Shown here one piece after another: positions 8,651 through 16,743 of a stretch of DNA of 35,789 nt (positions within the stretch are counted from its first letter, which is position 1; every line of letters begins with the position of its first letter). The stretch comes from an uncultured Ralstonia sp. (GTDB lineage Bacteria > Pseudomonadota > Gammaproteobacteria > Burkholderiales > Burkholderiaceae). A model generated the notes under the pieces. The model was not told where the DNA came from and did not search any database. It was given only the letters and a program-made list of their open reading frames with translations. Made by a program: the position numbers and the translations under genes. The DNA is taken from positions 1 through 35,789 of the forward strand of contig CAJXMR010000033.1 of assembly GCA_913056305.1 (NCBI GenBank), written 5' to 3'.

Positions 8651-11125
8651 ATGCACGCACGGACACCGAACGGACCCACAGCGCACGGTATCGGCGCGCG
8701 GCTGCGCCAGCGAGCAGTGCTGGTGTGGCTGCTGTGCCTGCTGGCCTGCGCGGTGGTGATCGCCCGCACGACCTTTGTGGCCGATCTGTCCGCCTTCCTG
8801 CCGCGCTCGCCGAGCGCCGGGCAGCGCGTGCTGGTCGACCAATTGCGCGATGGGCTGGTGTCGCGCTTGATCCTGGTCGGCATCGAAGGCGCCGATGCGC
8901 CGACGCGTGCCGAGCTGTCGCGGCAGTTGGCGGCGGCGTTGCGCCATGACGCGCAATTTGCGGCGGTCAGCAACGGCGAGCCCGTCAACGAAGCGCGCGA
9001 CCAGCGCTTCCTCTTCGCGCATCGCTACGTGCTCAGCCCGGCGGTGACGCCGCAGCGCTTCTCCGCCGCCGGCCTGCACCAGGCGCTGGGCGACAGCCTC
9101 GACCTGCTGAGTTCTTCGGCTGGCCTGTTCACCAAGGCTTTGCTGCCGCGCGACCCAACCGGCGAGGTGGCCGCGCTGGTCAGCCAGCTCGACAGCGCGG
9201 CACAACCGCAGTCGAGCCATGGCGTGTGGGCCTCGCGCGATGGCCGGCGCGCCGTGCTGGTGCTGCAGACAACCGGCGCGGGCTCCGATACCGACGCGCA
9301 GGCGCGCGCGATCGATGCCGTGCGCGGCGCCTTCGACGCGGCGGCGCGCGCCGTGCCGGGCGCCGCGTCATGCCGCGTGCTGATGACCGGCCCGGGCGTC
9401 TTCTCGGTCGACGCGCGCGACACCATCAAGCATGACGTGGAGCGCCTCTCCGTTCTGAGCCTCGTGCTGATCGTGGCTTTGCTGCTGACGGTCTATCGGT
9501 CACCACGCACGCTGGCGCTTGGGCTTTTGCCGGTGCTCTCGGGCGTGGCGGTGGGGCTGGCCTCGGTCAGCCTCGCGTTCGGCAGCGTGCATGGTTTGAC
9601 GCTCGGTTTCGGCACCACGCTGATCGGCGAGGCGGTCGACTATTCGATCTACCTGTTCGTGCAATCCGCACAGACGCGCCCGGGCACAGCGCGCGCCTCG
9701 GACGCGATGCGTGATTGGCTTGCCGCGTATTGGCCGACCATCCGGCTTGGTGTGCTGACCTCGGTGTGCGGGTTTGCATCGATGCTGTTCTCCGGCTTTC
9801 CGGGGCTGGTGCAGCTCGGGCTGTACTCGATCACCGGGCTGGCAACGGCGGCGCTGGTCACGCGCTTCGTGCTGCCGCATCTGCGCGGCACGCAGTTCGC
9901 CATCCGCGATGTGTCGCGGCTGGGCGCGGCGCTTGCGCGTGCGGTGCAGGCGGCGCCCCGGTTGCGCTGGCCGCTGGTGCTGTTGCTGGTGGCCGCCTGC
10001 ACGACGCTCGTGCTGCATCGGGACCGCCTGTGGAGCCGCGAACTCGCCGCGCTGAGCCCGGTGCCAGCGCAGAGCCAGGCGCTCGATGCGAGCCTGCGCG
10101 CCGACGTGGGCGCGCCGGACGTGCGCTATCTGGTGGTGGTGCCGGCCGCCAGCGAGCAGGGCGCGCTTGAGGGTGCCGAGCGGGTGGCTGCGCAGTTGCA
10201 GCCGCTGGTGGGGCAGGGCGTGCTGGCCGGCTTCGAGAGCCCCGCGCGCTACCTGCCCAGCGATGCCGCACAGCGTGCGCGCGTCGCCAGCCTGCCGCCA
10301 GCCGATGAACTTGCCATGCGCATGCGTGGCGCAGTGGCGGATCAGCCGATCAGCGTCAAACCGGAGCTGTTCGCGCCCTTCATCGCCGATGTGGAGGCCG
10401 CGCGCAAGCAGCCGCTGCTGCGGCGCGCCGATCTGCAGGGCACCTCGATGGCGCTGGCCGTCGATGCCCTGCTGGCCGAGCGCGGCGGCCGCTGGAGCGC
10501 CATGCTCCCGTTGCGCGCGCCGCAGGCAGCGCAGGGGAGCCTCGATGCAAGCCCGATCCGCGCCGCCGTGGAACGCGCGCAGGTGCCGGACGCGCTCTTC
10601 ATCGACATGAAGGCCGAGGCCGACCGCCTCTATGTGGACTACGTGCACGAGGACATCCGCCTGTCGCTCGCCGGGTTTGCGGCGATTGCCGTGCTGCTGC
10701 TGATCGCGCTGCGCTCGCCGCGGCAGGCGGCGCGCGCGCTGGCACCGCTGGTGGCCGCGGTGCTGGTGGTCACGGCCGGCTTTGCGCTGGCGGGTACGCA
10801 GCTCACCATCCTGCACCTGGTCGGCATGCTGCTGATCGTGGCCGTCGGCTCGAACTACGCGCTGTTCTTCAATCCACCCGCCGGTGTGGTGGGCGCCCAG
10901 GCGGTGACGCCGCAGACACTGGTGTCGCTGCTGGTGGCCAATCTGGCGACGGTGGCCGGCTTTGGCTTGCTGGCGCTGTCACGCGTGCCCATGCTGGAGA
11001 CGTTTGGGCTTACCGTTGGCCCCGGCGCCATCCTTGCGTTGTGGTTTGCCGCGATCCTCGCGCCAACGCCCACCAGCGCGGCGGGGCAGACGCTGCCCGT
11101 GTCCCGTCATGGAGATCCGGTATGA
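8651..11125 (+). CDS. MMPL-family (RND-type) inner-membrane exporter
   Basis: An 824-residue transporter with the duplicated RND layout. A first transmembrane helix (VWLLCLLACAVVIA, about 20-37) is followed by a large periplasmic loop. A helix bundle at about 262-425 includes FGTTLIGEAVDYSIYLF. Then come another helix near 443 (WPLVLLLVAACTTLVL), a second periplasmic loop to about 670, and a final bundle (LAGFAAIAVLLLIALRS through TVGPGAILALWFAAILAP). The family uses the proton gradient to move lipids or pigments. XanF- and ApeM-like homologues sit in xanthomonadin and aryl polyene clusters and presumably pass the product to the LolA-like carrier encoded just upstream. The stop overlaps the next start. 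Confidence 0.87.
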   Translation: MHARTPNGPTAHGIGARLRQRAVLVWLLCLLACAVVIARTTFVADLSAFLPRSPSAGQRVLVDQLRDGLVSRLILVGIEGADAPTRAELSRQLAAALRHDAQFAAVSNGEPVNEARDQRFLFAHRYVLSPAVTPQRFSAAGLHQALGDSLDLLSSSAGLFTKALLPRDPTGEVAALVSQLDSAAQPQSSHGVWASRDGRRAVLVLQTTGAGSDTDAQARAIDAVRGAFDAAARAVPGAASCRVLMTGPGVFSVDARDTIKHDVERLSVLSLVLIVALLLTVYRSPRTLALGLLPVLSGVAVGLASVSLAFGSVHGLTLGFGTTLIGEAVDYSIYLFVQSAQTRPGTARASDAMRDWLAAYWPTIRLGVLTSVCGFASMLFSGFPGLVQLGLYSITGLATAALVTRFVLPHLRGTQFAIRDVSRLGAALARAVQAAPRLRWPLVLLLVAACTTLVLHRDRLWSRELAALSPVPAQSQALDASLRADVGAPDVRYLVVVPAASEQGALEGAERVAAQLQPLVGQGVLAGFESPARYLPSDAAQRARVASLPPADELAMRMRGAVADQPISVKPELFAPFIADVEAARKQPLLRRADLQGTSMALAVDALLAERGGRWSAMLPLRAPQAAQGSLDASPIRAAVERAQVPDALFIDMKAEADRLYVDYVHEDIRLSLAGFAAIAVLLLIALRSPRQAARALAPLVAAVLVVTAGFALAGTQLTILHLVGMLLIVAVGSNYALFFNPPAGVVGAQAVTPQTLVSLLVANLATVAGFGLLALSRVPMLETFGLTVGPGAILALWFAAILAPTPTSAAGQTLPVSRHGDPV

Positions 11126-11985
11126 CGCCGCCGCTACCCACAACGCCCGGCACCGCGCGCCGTTGGCGGCCGACGCCGCTCATCACCGGGAGTGCGGCGC
11201 TCCACGCCGGCGCAGTGGCGGCGGTCGTGGCCCAGCCCGCGTGGTGGCCGTGGGCGGCGGGTGGCGTGGTGGCCTCGCACCTGGCGCTGATGACGGCTGG
11301 GCTGTGGCCGCGCAGCGCGCTGCTCGGCCCCAACTGGACCCGACTGCCCGAAGGCGCCGGCAACCGGATCGCGCTCACCATCGACGATGGCCCGCACCCG
11401 GAAGTCACGCCGCGTGTGCTCGACCTGCTCGACCGCTACGAGGCCCACGCGACGTTCTTCTGCATCGGGGATGTGGCACGGCGGTATCCGCAGTGGGTCG
11501 AGGCCATCGTCGCTCGCGGGCATGCGGTGGAAAACCATAGCCAGCGCCATCGGCACAACTTCTCGCTGCTGGGCCCGGGCGCGCTGCGGCGCGAGATCGA
11601 GGCCGCGCAGGCTACGTTGACCGAGCTCAGCGGTACCCGGCCGCTGTTCTTCCGCGCACCGGCGGGGCTGCGCAATCCTTTCCTGGAGCCGGTGCTGTGC
11701 CAGCTCGGCCTGCAACTGGCGAGTTGGACCCGTCGCGGCTTCGATACCCGCTCGCGCGATGCCGATGCCGTGGCGCGCCGCCTGCTGCACGGCCTGGCCG
11801 CGCGCGACATCCTGCTGGTCCACGACGGCCATGCGGCGCGCGATGCGCGGGGCGAGCCGGTTGTACTCGATGCGTTGGCGGCGGTGCTGCGTGCGGCGCA
11901 AGCGGCGCAATTGCATTGCACGACACTGCGCGCGGCGATCGCGCCTGACACGTTGTACCCAGCCGGATCGGAAGCCCCCGTTTGA
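11122..11985 (+). CDS. Membrane-anchored polysaccharide deacetylase (NodB domain)
   Basis: A 287-residue protein. Two N-terminal hydrophobic stretches (about residues 20-60) precede a carbohydrate esterase family 4 domain. Its motifs are TIDDGPHPE near 86 (catalytic base and metal Asp), NHSQRHRH near 140 (H-S-x3-H metal ligands), FRAPAG near 178 and LVHDGH near 232. All catalytic positions look intact. It should remove N-acetyl groups from a sugar at the periplasmic face. ATG 11122 overlaps the exporter stop, so it belongs to the operon. Its presence suggests that the product or its anchor carries an N-acetylated sugar, perhaps added by the glycosyltransferase of the leftward operon; that link is inference. 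Confidence 0.88.
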   Translation: MTPPLPTTPGTARRWRPTPLITGSAALHAGAVAAVVAQPAWWPWAAGGVVASHLALMTAGLWPRSALLGPNWTRLPEGAGNRIALTIDDGPHPEVTPRVLDLLDRYEAHATFFCIGDVARRYPQWVEAIVARGHAVENHSQRHRHNFSLLGPGALRREIEAAQATLTELSGTRPLFFRAPAGLRNPFLEPVLCQLGLQLASWTRRGFDTRSRDADAVARRLLHGLAARDILLVHDGHAARDARGEPVVLDALAAVLRAAQAAQLHCTTLRAAIAPDTLYPAGSEAPV

Positions 11986-12058
11986 TAAAATTTCATCATC
12001 TGCGGCGCCGGCATCGCCGATGAGGTGCCCCGCAGATCCATCCCTGAATCAGACCGCT

Positions 12059-13267
12059 GTGAAACCCTTACTGCTCTCGCATTTCAGCGCCACAAGCTGT
12101 GCCGGACGTGGCCTCGACGCCACGCTCGGCGCGTTGCGCGGGCAGCGCGGCGGCCTGGTGCCGTGCGATTTCGAGCGTGCGGACCTCGCCACCTGGATCG
12201 GCCCCGTGGAGGGCGTCGACGCACAGCCGGTGCGCGCGGATCTTGCCGACTTCGAGTGCCGCAACAACCGCCTCGCGCAGATCGGCCTCACGCAGGACGG
12301 CTTTGCCGAGGGCGTGGAAGCGGCCAAGGCGCGCTACGGCGCACACCGTGTCGGCGTGTTTGTCGGCACCAGCACGGCCGGCATCCTGCAGACCGAGCTG
12401 GCCTACCGGCGACGCGATCCGCAGACCGGCGCGCTGCCGGCCGACTTCCACTACGCGCAGACACACAACCCGTATTCGCCCGCCGCGTTCGTGCGCGCGT
12501 ATTTCGCGCTGCATGGCCCGGCCATGGCGATTTCGTCCGCCTGCTCGTCCAGCGCCAAGGTGTTCGGTTCGGCGCGGCGCATGCTGGAGGCGGGCCTGAT
12601 CGACGCGGCCGTCGTGGGTGGCGTTGATTCGCTGTGCCTGACCACGCTGTATGGGTTCAATTCGCTGGAGTTGCTGTCGGCGCAGCCGTGCCGGCCGTTT
12701 GATGTGGCGCGCGACGGCATCTCCATCGGCGAGGCGGCGGCGTTCGCCCTGCTTGAGCGCGTGCCTGACGCGCCAGCGATGGACGACGATGCGATCCTGC
12801 TGCTCGGCATTGGCGAATCGAGCGACGCGCATCACATGTCGTCGCCGCATCCGGACGGGCTGGGCGCGCGCCTGGCGATGGAGCAGGCGCTGACCGCGAG
12901 CGGCCTCGACGCGCGCGAGATCGACTACATCAACCTGCACGGCACCGCCACGCCCAGCAACGACACCGCCGAAAGCCGCGCGGTCAACGCGTTGTTCGAG
13001 GGCACGCCGTGCAGTTCCACCAAGGGGGCGACCGGCCACACGCTGGGCGCAGCCGGTGCGCTGGAGGCGGTGATTGCGGCGCTGGCGCTGCGTCATCAGT
13101 TGCTGCCGGCCGGTATCAATACGACACAGGTCGACCCAGCGCTCGCCGTCGATTATGTGCTGACGAGCCGCCCCGCACCGCTGCGTGCCGTGCTGAGCAA
13201 CGCATTCGGTTTTGGCGGCACCAATTGCAGCCTGGTGTTCGGCCGCGCAGATCGCGCGCGTGATTGA
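12059..13267 (+). CDS. Beta-ketoacyl-ACP synthase (FabF/ApeO-like)
   Basis: A 402-residue condensing enzyme with an intact Cys-His-His triad: Cys162 in SSACSSSA, His294 in NLHGTATPSND and His327 in GATGHTLGAAG. The C-terminus has NAFGFGGTNCSL, typical of FabF-type enzymes. It would extend the ACP-bound chain with malonyl-ACP. Start choice is uncertain. GTG 12059 gives the natural N-terminus MKPLLLSHFSA, while ATG 12020 in the same frame would add 13 residues; neither has a clear ribosome site. A 73-bp gap separates it from the deacetylase gene, the longest gap in the rightward operon. The chain-length-factor-like gene follows 9 bp later. Confidence 0.88.
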   Translation: MKPLLLSHFSATSCAGRGLDATLGALRGQRGGLVPCDFERADLATWIGPVEGVDAQPVRADLADFECRNNRLAQIGLTQDGFAEGVEAAKARYGAHRVGVFVGTSTAGILQTELAYRRRDPQTGALPADFHYAQTHNPYSPAAFVRAYFALHGPAMAISSACSSSAKVFGSARRMLEAGLIDAAVVGGVDSLCLTTLYGFNSLELLSAQPCRPFDVARDGISIGEAAAFALLERVPDAPAMDDDAILLLGIGESSDAHHMSSPHPDGLGARLAMEQALTASGLDAREIDYINLHGTATPSNDTAESRAVNALFEGTPCSSTKGATGHTLGAAGALEAVIAALALRHQLLPAGINTTQVDPALAVDYVLTSRPAPLRAVLSNAFGFGGTNCSLVFGRADRARD

Positions 13268-13276
13268 TCCCTGCCC

Positions 13277-14098
13277 ATGACCCGACTGAGCGCATTCATC
13301 GAAAGCATCGGCCTGCTGGGGCCCGGACTGCGGGACTGGCCGGACGCCGCGCAGGTGCTTGCCGGCCACGCTACCTATGTGCCCGAGCGCACGGCTTTGC
13401 CGGCGCCGGCGGGCTTGCCGCCGGCCGAGCGGCGCCGCACAGGCCAGGTCGTCAAGGTCGCGCTGGCCATCGGGCATGAAGCCGTGACGGCAAGCGGACG
13501 CGATGCGGCCACGCTTGCCACCGTGTTTGCCAGCTCGGGCGGCGATGGCCTGAACTGCCACGTGATCTGCGAAACGCTGGCGGGCGAAGATCGCCAGTTG
13601 TCGCCCACACGCTTCCACAACTCCGTGCACAACGCGCCGGCGGGCTACTGGAGCATCGCCACGCATGCCATGGCGCCATCCAACGTCCTGTGCGCGCATG
13701 ACGGCAGCTTTGCCGCCGGCCTGCTGGAGAGCCTGTGCCAGGTTGCCGTGGACGCCGTGCCCAATCTGCTGATCGCGTTCGATGGCGACTACCCGGAACC
13801 GATCCGCGCGTTCCGGCCGGTGCCCGATGCGTTTGGCGTGGCGCTGGTGTTGGCGCCGCAAGCCAGCGCACATGCGCTGGCGCGCATCGATGCGCGCCTG
13901 ACCGATGCGCCGGCCACCGTGCTCACGGCACCCGAACTGGAGCAACTGCGCCGCGACAATCCCGCCGCGCGCGCGTTGCCGTTGCTCGCGGCACTGGCGG
14001 CGCGCCGCTCGGCAAGCGTGGTGCTCGATTACCTGCCGGACACCCGGCTGCAGGTCGACCTCGAGCTGCCGGGTGCCCCCCGTGAGAGCGCGCAATGA
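13277..14098 (+). CDS. Ketosynthase-like chain-length factor (Ketoacyl-synt_2 family)
   Basis: A 273-residue protein covering mainly the N-terminal half of the ketosynthase fold. The segment RFHNSVHNAPAGYWS is a hallmark of this family. At the position of the nucleophile elbow it has SNVLCAHDGSFAAGL in place of the AC-S-S motif, and no counterparts of the two catalytic histidines are seen, so it is probably not a condensing enzyme itself. In type II polyketide systems such a partner pairs with the active ketosynthase and sets chain length, as shown for the ApeC/ApeO pair. It overlaps the next gene by 4 bases (ATGA at 14095-14098). Confidence 0.83.
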   Translation: MTRLSAFIESIGLLGPGLRDWPDAAQVLAGHATYVPERTALPAPAGLPPAERRRTGQVVKVALAIGHEAVTASGRDAATLATVFASSGGDGLNCHVICETLAGEDRQLSPTRFHNSVHNAPAGYWSIATHAMAPSNVLCAHDGSFAAGLLESLCQVAVDAVPNLLIAFDGDYPEPIRAFRPVPDAFGVALVLAPQASAHALARIDARLTDAPATVLTAPELEQLRRDNPAARALPLLAALAARRSASVVLDYLPDTRLQVDLELPGAPRESAQ

Positions 14099-14601
14099 CG
14101 ATGACGGCAAACGCGCTCCCGGCACCGCCGCTGGACCGTGCGTGGATCGCCGCGCGCATCCCGCACAGCGGCGCGATGTGCCTGCTGGATGAAGTCACCG
14201 CATGGGATGACGGCCGGATCTGCTGCACGGCGACAAGCCACCGCAACCCCGACAACCCGTTGCGGTCCAATGGACGGCTGGCGGCCGTGTGCGGCATCGA
14301 ATATGCCGCGCAGGCCATGGCGGTGCATGGCGCGCTCATTGCGCAGACCCAGGAGCGCCCGCGTGCGGGCTTTCTGGCCAGCGTGCGGGGGGTCGAGGCG
14401 CATGTCGAACGGCTGGATGCGTTCGACGGGCCCTTGAGCGTCGAAGCCGAGCGCGTGGGCGGTGACGGCAACAACGTCCTGTACCGCTTCACGCTCCGTT
14501 GCGGCGAGCGCGTGCTCCTGACAGGCCGTGCGGCCGTCATGCTGGATGCGTCTGCCGCAAGCCTGGGTCACCTGAATGTGCCTGGCAAAGCCAGTGCTTA
14601 A
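14095..14601 (+). CDS. ApeP-like 3-hydroxyacyl-ACP dehydratase (hotdog fold)
   Basis: A 168-residue hotdog protein with the start motif IPHSGAMCLLDEV (about residues 22-34), where the His is the expected catalytic residue, and the helix segment GIEYAAQAMAVHGAL near 68. It should dehydrate 3-hydroxyacyl-ACP to the enoyl form that becomes part of the conjugated chain. It is the second dehydratase of the cluster, the first being the C-terminal domain of the ligase fusion. ATG 14095 is coupled to the upstream stop; ATG 14101 is an alternative. It ends the rightward operon, although the next small gene lies only 39 bp away on the same strand. Confidence 0.83.
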   Translation: MTMTANALPAPPLDRAWIAARIPHSGAMCLLDEVTAWDDGRICCTATSHRNPDNPLRSNGRLAAVCGIEYAAQAMAVHGALIAQTQERPRAGFLASVRGVEAHVERLDAFDGPLSVEAERVGGDGNNVLYRFTLRCGERVLLTGRAAVMLDASAASLGHLNVPGKASA

Positions 14602-14640
14602 GTCCGCAATATCGAGAAACGCTTTGAGAGGAACCGTATC

Positions 14641-14904
14641 GTGAAAGGCCGCCAATTCTTCTTGCTCGCCACGCTTCTGCTGGCGCTGTTCAGCACCGGG
14701 GCGCAGGCCGACCTGGCCGAGACAAAGGAAGACATCAAGCAGGGCACGAAGGATGCGGCCAAGAAGACGGGCCACGCGGTGCGCGAGGGTGCCCATGCCA
14801 CGGGCCGGGCCGCCAAATCGTTCGGCCATGCCGTGGCCGACGGCGCACGCGCGACCAAGCACGCCGTCAAGCGGGTCTTCCACAAGGACGACTCGAGCGA
14901 TTAA
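14641..14904 (+). CDS. Small secreted Ala/Lys-rich helical protein
   Basis: An 87-residue protein. GTG 14641 is preceded by GAGAGGA (14626-14632) at 8 bases. A clear signal peptide (KGRQFFLLATLLLALFSTGA, cleavage likely after AQA near residue 22) leads to a mature helix rich in Ala, Lys and His with a repeated pattern: TKEDIKQGTKDAAKKTGHA, then REGAHATGRAAKSFGHA, then DGARATKHAVKRVF. The roughly 17-residue period suggests an amphipathic, possibly DNA- or membrane-binding helix. I do not recognise a named family. It lies just after the polyene operon but has its own ribosome site, so membership is unclear. Confidence 0.7.
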   Translation: MKGRQFFLLATLLLALFSTGAQADLAETKEDIKQGTKDAAKKTGHAVREGAHATGRAAKSFGHAVADGARATKHAVKRVFHKDDSSD

Positions 14905-14948
14905 AAATGGGCGGCGGACGGGGAGAGGGAGTCCGGCGCGCCGCCCAT
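14903..14948 (-). terminator. Rho-independent terminator of the usp gene (minus strand)
   Basis: Arms ATGGGCGGCG (14907-14916) and CGCCGCCCAT (14939-14948) pair perfectly over 10 bp, with inner GGAC/GTCC pairing possible. Read on the minus strand the stem is followed at once by TTTTT (complement of 14903-14907), so it should end transcripts of the leftward universal stress gene. On the plus strand no T-run follows. Confidence 0.7.
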
Positions 14949-15006
14949 GCAAACCAGCAGGAAGCCAGCCCGAGCGCTGGCTTGGGTCTGTTGCGGCGGG
15001 GCCGGC

Positions 15007-15462
15007 TCAGGTCTCGGCTTCGCTGCGCACCATCAGCACCGGTTTGTTGGTCTTGTGCACCACGCCTTCGGCCACGCTGCCCATGACCAGATGTTTGAGC
15101 CCACGGCGCCCGTGCGTGCCGAGCACGATCAGGTCGGCATTCGTTTCGTTGGCGTGCGCGACGATGGTCGAAGAGATCTGCCCGGGCGATACGGGCTTCT
15201 CCAGCAGCGTGGTGGTGTGCCGGATGCCTGCGGCCTGAAGCTTGGCGGCCGCCTGGGCGAGGGTTTCCTGGCCGAATTCGAGAATGCGCTCGGTGATGCC
15301 GAGCGCGTCAAAGCCGACGGTGTCGAAGAAGGCATCGGTGTTGTCGGCCACGAACAGCGCTTCCACTTCCGCGCCGCTCGCCTGTCCAACCAGGATTGCC
15401 TGATGCAGGGCCAGTTCCGATGCGTGGCTGCCGTCGACCGCAAGCAGGATGCGTTGATACAT
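15007..15462 (-). CDS. Universal stress protein, UspA family
   Basis: A 151-residue single-domain UspA protein. It begins with ILLAVDGS and ends with the ATP-binding motif G-x2-G-x9-G-S as GTHGRRGLKHLVMGS near residues 115-129, so it probably binds ATP. Such proteins protect cells under starvation and oxygen limitation. On the minus strand the ATG (15460-15462) is preceded by CGGGAG at about 6 bases. Its promoter region holds a perfect FNR box at 15537-15550, with the hexamer TACGCT 28.5 bp from the box centre, so it is probably induced when oxygen is low. Confidence 0.93.
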   Translation of the reverse strand: MYQRILLAVDGSHASELALHQAILVGQASGAEVEALFVADNTDAFFDTVGFDALGITERILEFGQETLAQAAAKLQAAGIRHTTTLLEKPVSPGQISSTIVAHANETNADLIVLGTHGRRGLKHLVMGSVAEGVVHKTNKPVLMVRSEAET

Positions 15463-15509
15463 GACGTTCTCCCGAGGAGCTGCGCGAAGATTGCCTGTCG
15501 CGCACTTTA

Positions 15510-15550
15510 AGCGTAGGCGCTGGCGCGAAACAGTGGTTGATGCGCATCAA
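15510..15550 (-). promoter_or_regulatory. FNR box and promoter of the usp gene
   Basis: TTGATGCGCATCAA at 15537-15550 is a perfect match to the FNR/Anr consensus TTGAT-N4-ATCAA and is fully palindromic. On the minus strand TACGCT (15515 to 15510) lies 28.5 bp from the box centre, the layout of class II FNR promoters (box near -41). The start codon follows at 15462, giving a leader of about 40 bases. Confidence 0.75.
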
Positions 15551-15565
15551 CGCCGGTGAGCCGGC

Positions 15566-16585
15566 TCAGGCATCCGCTTCATGCACCTGCAGGACGGCCG
15601 CGCCCACCATGCGGCCGGCGCGCAGGTCGGCCAGCGCGGCGTTGGCCTCCGCCAGGGGGTACATGCTCACGTGGACGCGCAGCGGCACCGCTGCCGCCAC
15701 CTGCATCAGCGCCAGGCCGTCGGCGCGGGTCAGGTTGGCCACCGACATCAGCTTGCGCTCCTCCCACAGCAGCCGGTAGGCAAACGCCGGGATGTCGCTC
15801 ATGTGGATGCCGCCGCAGACCACTGTGCCGCCCTTGGTCACGGCCTGCAGCGCTAGCGGCACCAGCGTGCCCACCGGCGCGAAGATGAGCGCTGCATCGA
15901 GCGGCACCGGTGGCGCTTCGTCGCTCGCGCCGGCCCAGCACGCACCGGTGTCGCGGGCGAGCTGCTGGGCGGCGGCATCCCCCGCGCGGGTGAAGGCGTA
16001 GACCTCGCGCTGCTCCGCCACGGCAATCTGCGTGACCAGGTGCGCGGCCGCACCGAAGCCGTAGATGCCGAGGCGGCGGACATCGTTGGCCTCGCCGGCC
16101 ATGCGAAGGGTGCGGTAGCCGATCAGCCCGGCGCATAGCAGCGGCGCGGCATGCGCATCGTCATAGCGATCGGGGATGGGCAGGCAGTAACGCGCGTCGC
16201 AGACGGCGTATTCGGCGTAGCCGCCGTCGCGGGTGTAGCCGGTGAAGCCGGCGTGGTCGCACAGGTTTTCGTGGTCGCGCAGGCAGAACGGGCAGGCGCC
16301 GCAGGTCCACCCGAGCCAGGGTACGCCCACCCGGTCGCCCGGCGCCAGCGCGGTCACGCCGGTGCCGCAGGCATCCACCGTGCCGACAATCTCGTGCCCC
16401 GGAATCAATGTCGGCTTCGGGTTGGGCAGCTCGCCGTCGACGATGTGCAGGTCGGTCCGGCAGACACCGCACACGGATACCACGATCCGGACTTCGCCTG
16501 GGCCGGGCGTTGGCACCGGTACCGACCGCAACGACAGCGGCGCCCCAGCGCGCGTATGGACCATGGCCTGCATGTGCTCTGGCAT
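15566..16585 (-). CDS. Zinc-dependent alcohol dehydrogenase (AdhP/AdhA-like MDR)
   Basis: A 339-residue medium-chain dehydrogenase. The catalytic zinc site is shown by CGVCRTDLH near residue 39 and GHE near 64; the structural zinc by CGACPFCLRDHENLC (four Cys) near 95-109. The NAD(P) site is IYGFGAAAHL near 174. The C-terminal half is shorter than in classical AdhP but complete. Expected reaction: interconversion of primary alcohols and aldehydes, useful as an electron sink during oxygen limitation, which suits the surrounding stress genes. On the minus strand a GGAG lies about 8-10 bases before ATG 16585. It ends 103 bp before the usp gene on the same strand, but the usp gene has its own promoter. 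Confidence 0.88.
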   Translation of the reverse strand: MPEHMQAMVHTRAGAPLSLRSVPVPTPGPGEVRIVVSVCGVCRTDLHIVDGELPNPKPTLIPGHEIVGTVDACGTGVTALAPGDRVGVPWLGWTCGACPFCLRDHENLCDHAGFTGYTRDGGYAEYAVCDARYCLPIPDRYDDAHAAPLLCAGLIGYRTLRMAGEANDVRRLGIYGFGAAAHLVTQIAVAEQREVYAFTRAGDAAAQQLARDTGACWAGASDEAPPVPLDAALIFAPVGTLVPLALQAVTKGGTVVCGGIHMSDIPAFAYRLLWEERKLMSVANLTRADGLALMQVAAAVPLRVHVSMYPLAEANAALADLRAGRMVGAAVLQVHEADA

Positions 16586-16743
16586 GACGGGACTCCGTAG
16601 GGAGGGGCAATTTCAGTATGGCTGAGCGCACGGCGATTGCCGGATTCCATCGCCGCTTCCCTTCCGCTGCGCCAGATCAAGCCTATGCGCAGCCGCAGTC
16701 GCATACTGGAAGTTCGATGTCACGCAGATGAGGCCGCGCCCGC

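Noticed and set aside
6761-9220. Open frame of 819 codons on the minus strand
   Set aside because: It crosses several well-supported rightward genes of the polyene operon and its translation is low-complexity His/Arg/Gln-rich.
12000-12035. CTGCGG/CCGCAG inverted repeat before the ketosynthase gene as terminator
   Set aside because: Only 6 bp with a 24-base loop and no T-run; the gene downstream belongs to the same pathway.
12068-14125. Open frame of 685 codons on the minus strand
   Set aside because: It is antisense to the ketosynthase and chain-length-factor genes, whose motifs and overlaps are clear.
16667-16680. CTGCGCCAGATCAA between the alcohol dehydrogenase and DUF4010 genes as FNR box
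   Set aside because: Only one half-site is good (7 of 10 positions). CATACT at 16702-16707 has the right spacing towards the DUF4010 gene, but the match is too weak to call.
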